Below the pieces are notes generated by a model that saw only the letters and a program-made list of their open reading frames with translations, did no database searches and had not been told where the DNA came from. A DNA stretch of 64,000 nt from Rhizobium leguminosarum bv. viciae USDA 2370. GTDB lineage: Bacteria > Pseudomonadota > Alphaproteobacteria > Rhizobiales > Rhizobiaceae. Made by a program: the position numbers and the translations under genes. Position 1 is the first letter of the stretch. Every line of letters starts with the position of its first letter. The stretch lies in assembly GCF_002008365.1 (NCBI RefSeq), contig NZ_MRDL01000051.1, forward strand, positions 496,001 to 560,000, read 5' to 3'. Shown here piece after piece: positions 61,941-64,000 of this stretch.

Positions 61941-62768
61941 ATGACTATTTCAGACCAGGATATTCTCTTTCTCGGCGATTGCGTCAGGGAGGCCGCGCGA
62001 GCCGAGATCATGCCGCGTTTCCGCAATCTCGGCGCTGCCGATGTTTCGGAAAAGACTTCGGCAATTGATCTGGTGACGCAGGCGGACGTGCTTGCCGAAC
62101 ACCGGATCACCGCGGCGCTAAGAGAGCGCTTTCCCGCAGCACTCGTCGTCGGCGAGGAGGCTTATGATGCCGACCGGTCGGTCGTGCCGGCCCTTGCCGA
62201 TGCGGAGCTCGCCTTCGTCATCGACCCTGTCGACGGGACGTTCAATTTCGCCGCCGGGCTTCCCGTTTTCGGGACGATGCTGGCGGTGACGATCAAGGGC
62301 GAGACGGTCGCCGGCATCATTCACGATCCCGTTCTCGGCGATACAGTGACCGCGATCAGGGGCGCAGGCGCCTTTCTGACGCGTCGGGACGGGCAGTCGA
62401 CAAAGCTGAAGGTCGCTGAGCCTGCTAGCCTGAACCAGATGGTCGGTGGCCTGTCATGGAGCCACATGGACGAACCGGATCGCGCGCGTATCTGCGCCAA
62501 CATGGCAAAGATCCGGATGACCTTCGCCTTCAACTGCTCGGCCTACGAATACTGGATGGTCGCCTCCGGCAAGATGCATTTCATCGGCCATGCGAAGCTG
62601 ATGCCCTGGGATCACCTGGCCGGCGTGCTCGCGCATCAGGAGGCCGGTGGCCATACGGCGAAATTCGACGGTACGCCCTATCGCCCCGGCGAGACGACGG
62701 GTGGCATCATCTCTGCGCCCGACCGGGAGAGCTGGCAGCTCATCCGGCGCGAGATCGTCGGCATCTGA
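61941..62768 (+). CDS. Inositol monophosphatase family protein
   Basis: 275 residues. Metal/substrate motifs VVGEEAY, FVIDPVDGTFNFAAG (family D-P-x-D-G-T) and MPWDHLAG. Acts on inositol-phosphate or related phospho-sugars. ATG 61941 has GCAGGA upstream and is preferred to 61923. The neighbouring gene is a close paralog; the two are likely a tandem duplication and are probably co-transcribed. Confidence 0.92.
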   Translation: MTISDQDILFLGDCVREAARAEIMPRFRNLGAADVSEKTSAIDLVTQADVLAEHRITAALRERFPAALVVGEEAYDADRSVVPALADAELAFVIDPVDGTFNFAAGLPVFGTMLAVTIKGETVAGIIHDPVLGDTVTAIRGAGAFLTRRDGQSTKLKVAEPASLNQMVGGLSWSHMDEPDRARICANMAKIRMTFAFNCSAYEYWMVASGKMHFIGHAKLMPWDHLAGVLAHQEAGGHTAKFDGTPYRPGETTGGIISAPDRESWQLIRREIVGI

Positions 62769-62808
62769 TTCAAGGTTCTCCGAAGAGACCTAAGCGTGAG
62801 GATTTGAC

Positions 62809-63633
62809 ATGACTTCGACTGTTGACGTGAGCGTTCTGGCCGATCTGCTGCGCCGCGCGGCGAAGGCAGAGATCCTGCCACGCTTCCGCCGGCTCGGTCA
62901 GGACGATGTGCGGGCCAAGAGCGAGGCGACCGATCTCGTCACCGAGGCCGATGAGCAGGCCGAGCGGATGATCAAGGCGGAAGCTCAGCGGCTCTGGCCG
63001 GGCGCGCTGTTCCTTGGCGAAGAATCGGTCGCGGCCGATCCTGATTTGCTCGGCAGCCTCGAACATGCCGATCTTGTGATCGTCGTCGATCCGGTCGACG
63101 GCACGTTCAATTTTGCCGCCGGTATCCCGGCCTTCGGCGTCATGGCGTCCGTCATCTCCGGCGGCGAGACGGTTGCCGGTATCATCTACGATCCGATGGG
63201 CGACGACTGGGTGATGGCGGAAAAGGGCGGCGGCGCCTGGCTGCGGCGGCCGGAAGGCGGCGCCGAGCGGCTCTCGGTCGCAGCGCCCGTGGGACTGGAG
63301 CATATGGTCGGCATGGCCTCGACCGGCTACCTGCCGAAGGAGAAACGCGCCGAAGTGCTCGGCAATCTCGCAAAGGTGCGCTTCCTCACCAATTACCGCT
63401 GTGCGGCCCACGAATACCGCACCTTTGCCGGCGGCCATGTGCATTACCTCATGTACAACAAGCTGATGCCCTGGGATCACCTTGCCGGCACGCTGATCTC
63501 GCAGGAGGCAGGCGCCTATGCGGCGCGCTTCGACGGCTCGCCCTATCTGCCGCATCATCTCGATGGCGGGTTGCTGATTACCCCCGACAAGGCCTCGTGG
63601 GAGGTGCTGCGGCGCGAGGTTTTCACGGTCTGA
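62809..63633 (+). CDS. Inositol monophosphatase family protein, second copy
   Basis: 274 residues, same fold and motifs as the preceding gene (FLGEESVA, VVDPVDGTFNFAAGIPAFGVM, LMPWDHLAGTLISQEAG). It differs in the His/Tyr-rich loop (YRCAAHEYRTFAGGHVHYL). The pair is separated by 40 bp. Different substrates are possible. Confidence 0.92.
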   Translation: MTSTVDVSVLADLLRRAAKAEILPRFRRLGQDDVRAKSEATDLVTEADEQAERMIKAEAQRLWPGALFLGEESVAADPDLLGSLEHADLVIVVDPVDGTFNFAAGIPAFGVMASVISGGETVAGIIYDPMGDDWVMAEKGGGAWLRRPEGGAERLSVAAPVGLEHMVGMASTGYLPKEKRAEVLGNLAKVRFLTNYRCAAHEYRTFAGGHVHYLMYNKLMPWDHLAGTLISQEAGAYAARFDGSPYLPHHLDGGLLITPDKASWEVLRREVFTV

Positions 63634-63656
63634 ACAATCGCTCGACCTGCCGCATA

Positions 63657-64000
63657 TTACTGGTAGAGCTTTTCCATGAGAAAGTTTTCCAGGCCTTGCC
63701 CACGCTTCTCGACGATTTGCTTCGTTATGACGCGGAACCCTTTGCGCTCAAAAAACGGTCGGGCCGTTCGGCTGGCTTCGATATAGATTCGGCTAAACCC
63801 CAGCTTCAGGGCTTCGTCTTCGACCCTGCTCAATAGCCGGCTTGCTATTCCAAGCCCCTGAAACTCGGGGTGCACAAACATCATGTCCAGGCATCCGTCG
63901 CCGGTCAGGTCGGAAAACCCGGCAGGCTGTCCGTCAAATTCTGCGATCCAGGCAGGCCTGCTTGTCCTTCGCTCTGCCCATAGTCCGCGATCTTCCACCT
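63657..64000 (-). CDS. GNAT family N-acetyltransferase (5' end cut by the window)
   Basis: At least 113 residues; the open frame reaches the window edge, so the true start may lie beyond base 64000. Acetyl-CoA motif PEFQGLGIASRLLSRVEDEA and the end (ASRTARPFFERKGFRVI) identify a small GNAT protein. Convergent with the second IMPase gene (24 bp). Confidence 0.85.
   Translation of the reverse strand, partial: VEDRGLWAERRTSRPAWIAEFDGQPAGFSDLTGDGCLDMMFVHPEFQGLGIASRLLSRVEDEALKLGFSRIYIEASRTARPFFERKGFRVITKQIVEKRGQGLENFLMEKLYQ

Noticed and set aside
1..64000. rRNA or tRNA genes
   Set aside because: No conserved rRNA stretch and no cloverleaf with T-loop consensus was recognised by eye; a tRNAscan run would be decisive.

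Overview
The window looks like a chromosomal segment of a Rhizobium-type alphaproteobacterium (Rhizobium etli/leguminosarum clade, or a close relative). This rests on the G+C-rich coding style and on rhizobial hallmarks: a malic enzyme fused to a phosphotransacetylase domain, a giant GPR/RgsE-type polar growth protein, CckA, a DUF2865 protein, a recA gene preceded by the TTG-N11-CAA operator known from R. etli, and several palindromic intergenic repeats of the rhizobial type. The species call is inference; no rRNA or tRNA gene was seen. Genes sit close together on both strands, most are housekeeping, and there is no transposase, phage, plasmid or CRISPR gene.

Layout. 1-9.5 kb: an SDR oxidoreductase, a DUF2865 secreted protein, a ribonuclease H, malic enzyme (maeB) with a decayed copy of its own 3' end nearby, a BBE-type flavin oxidoreductase, a histidine phosphatase, five 23-bp tandem repeats and an LpxH-like phosphoesterase. 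9.6-16 kb: an MFS transporter, a dipeptide epimerase and a four-gene MCE/Mla-like lipid transport operon (STAS-permease, ATPase, long MlaD, PqiC-type lipoprotein). 16-20 kb: a GAF-GGDEF-PilZ diguanylate cyclase, a D,D-carboxypeptidase, a stand-alone class II aminoacyl-tRNA synthetase-like protein and a cysteine hydrolase. 20.2-27.1 kb: one 2303-codon gene for the GPR-like coiled-coil protein, with a 132-bp internal tandem repeat. 27.1-31.9 kb: a shared intergenic region with CtrA-like boxes, an Hpt protein, a 2Fe-2S ferredoxin, a DUF922 protein, the folP-folB-folK operon and a secreted protein.

32-38 kb: a ycjF/ycjX-like pair, a SixA-like phosphatase, a DksA-family protein with a degenerate zinc finger, a DUF1062 protein and a FliO-like membrane protein. 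38.5-48 kb: cckA, the pseudouridine catabolism pair psuK-psuG, recA and alaS, the last two each ending in a strong intrinsic terminator. 48-57.5 kb: a LysE exporter with a divergent AraC/GyrI regulator, a GST, a GNAT acetyltransferase, icd, a secreted protein, a FUSC exporter, trmJ-murI and a second MFS transporter. 57.6-64 kb: a HerA-like ATPase, rpsD, glsA, ttcA, two adjacent inositol monophosphatase-family genes and a GNAT gene cut by the window end.

Functional links: cell-envelope and cell-cycle functions dominate (GPR, Hpt, CckA, MCE transport, murI, D,D-carboxypeptidase). The most informative regulatory signal is a TTAA-N7-TTAA box between gpr and the hpt gene, which suggests that the CckA-CtrA pathway controls the polar growth protein.
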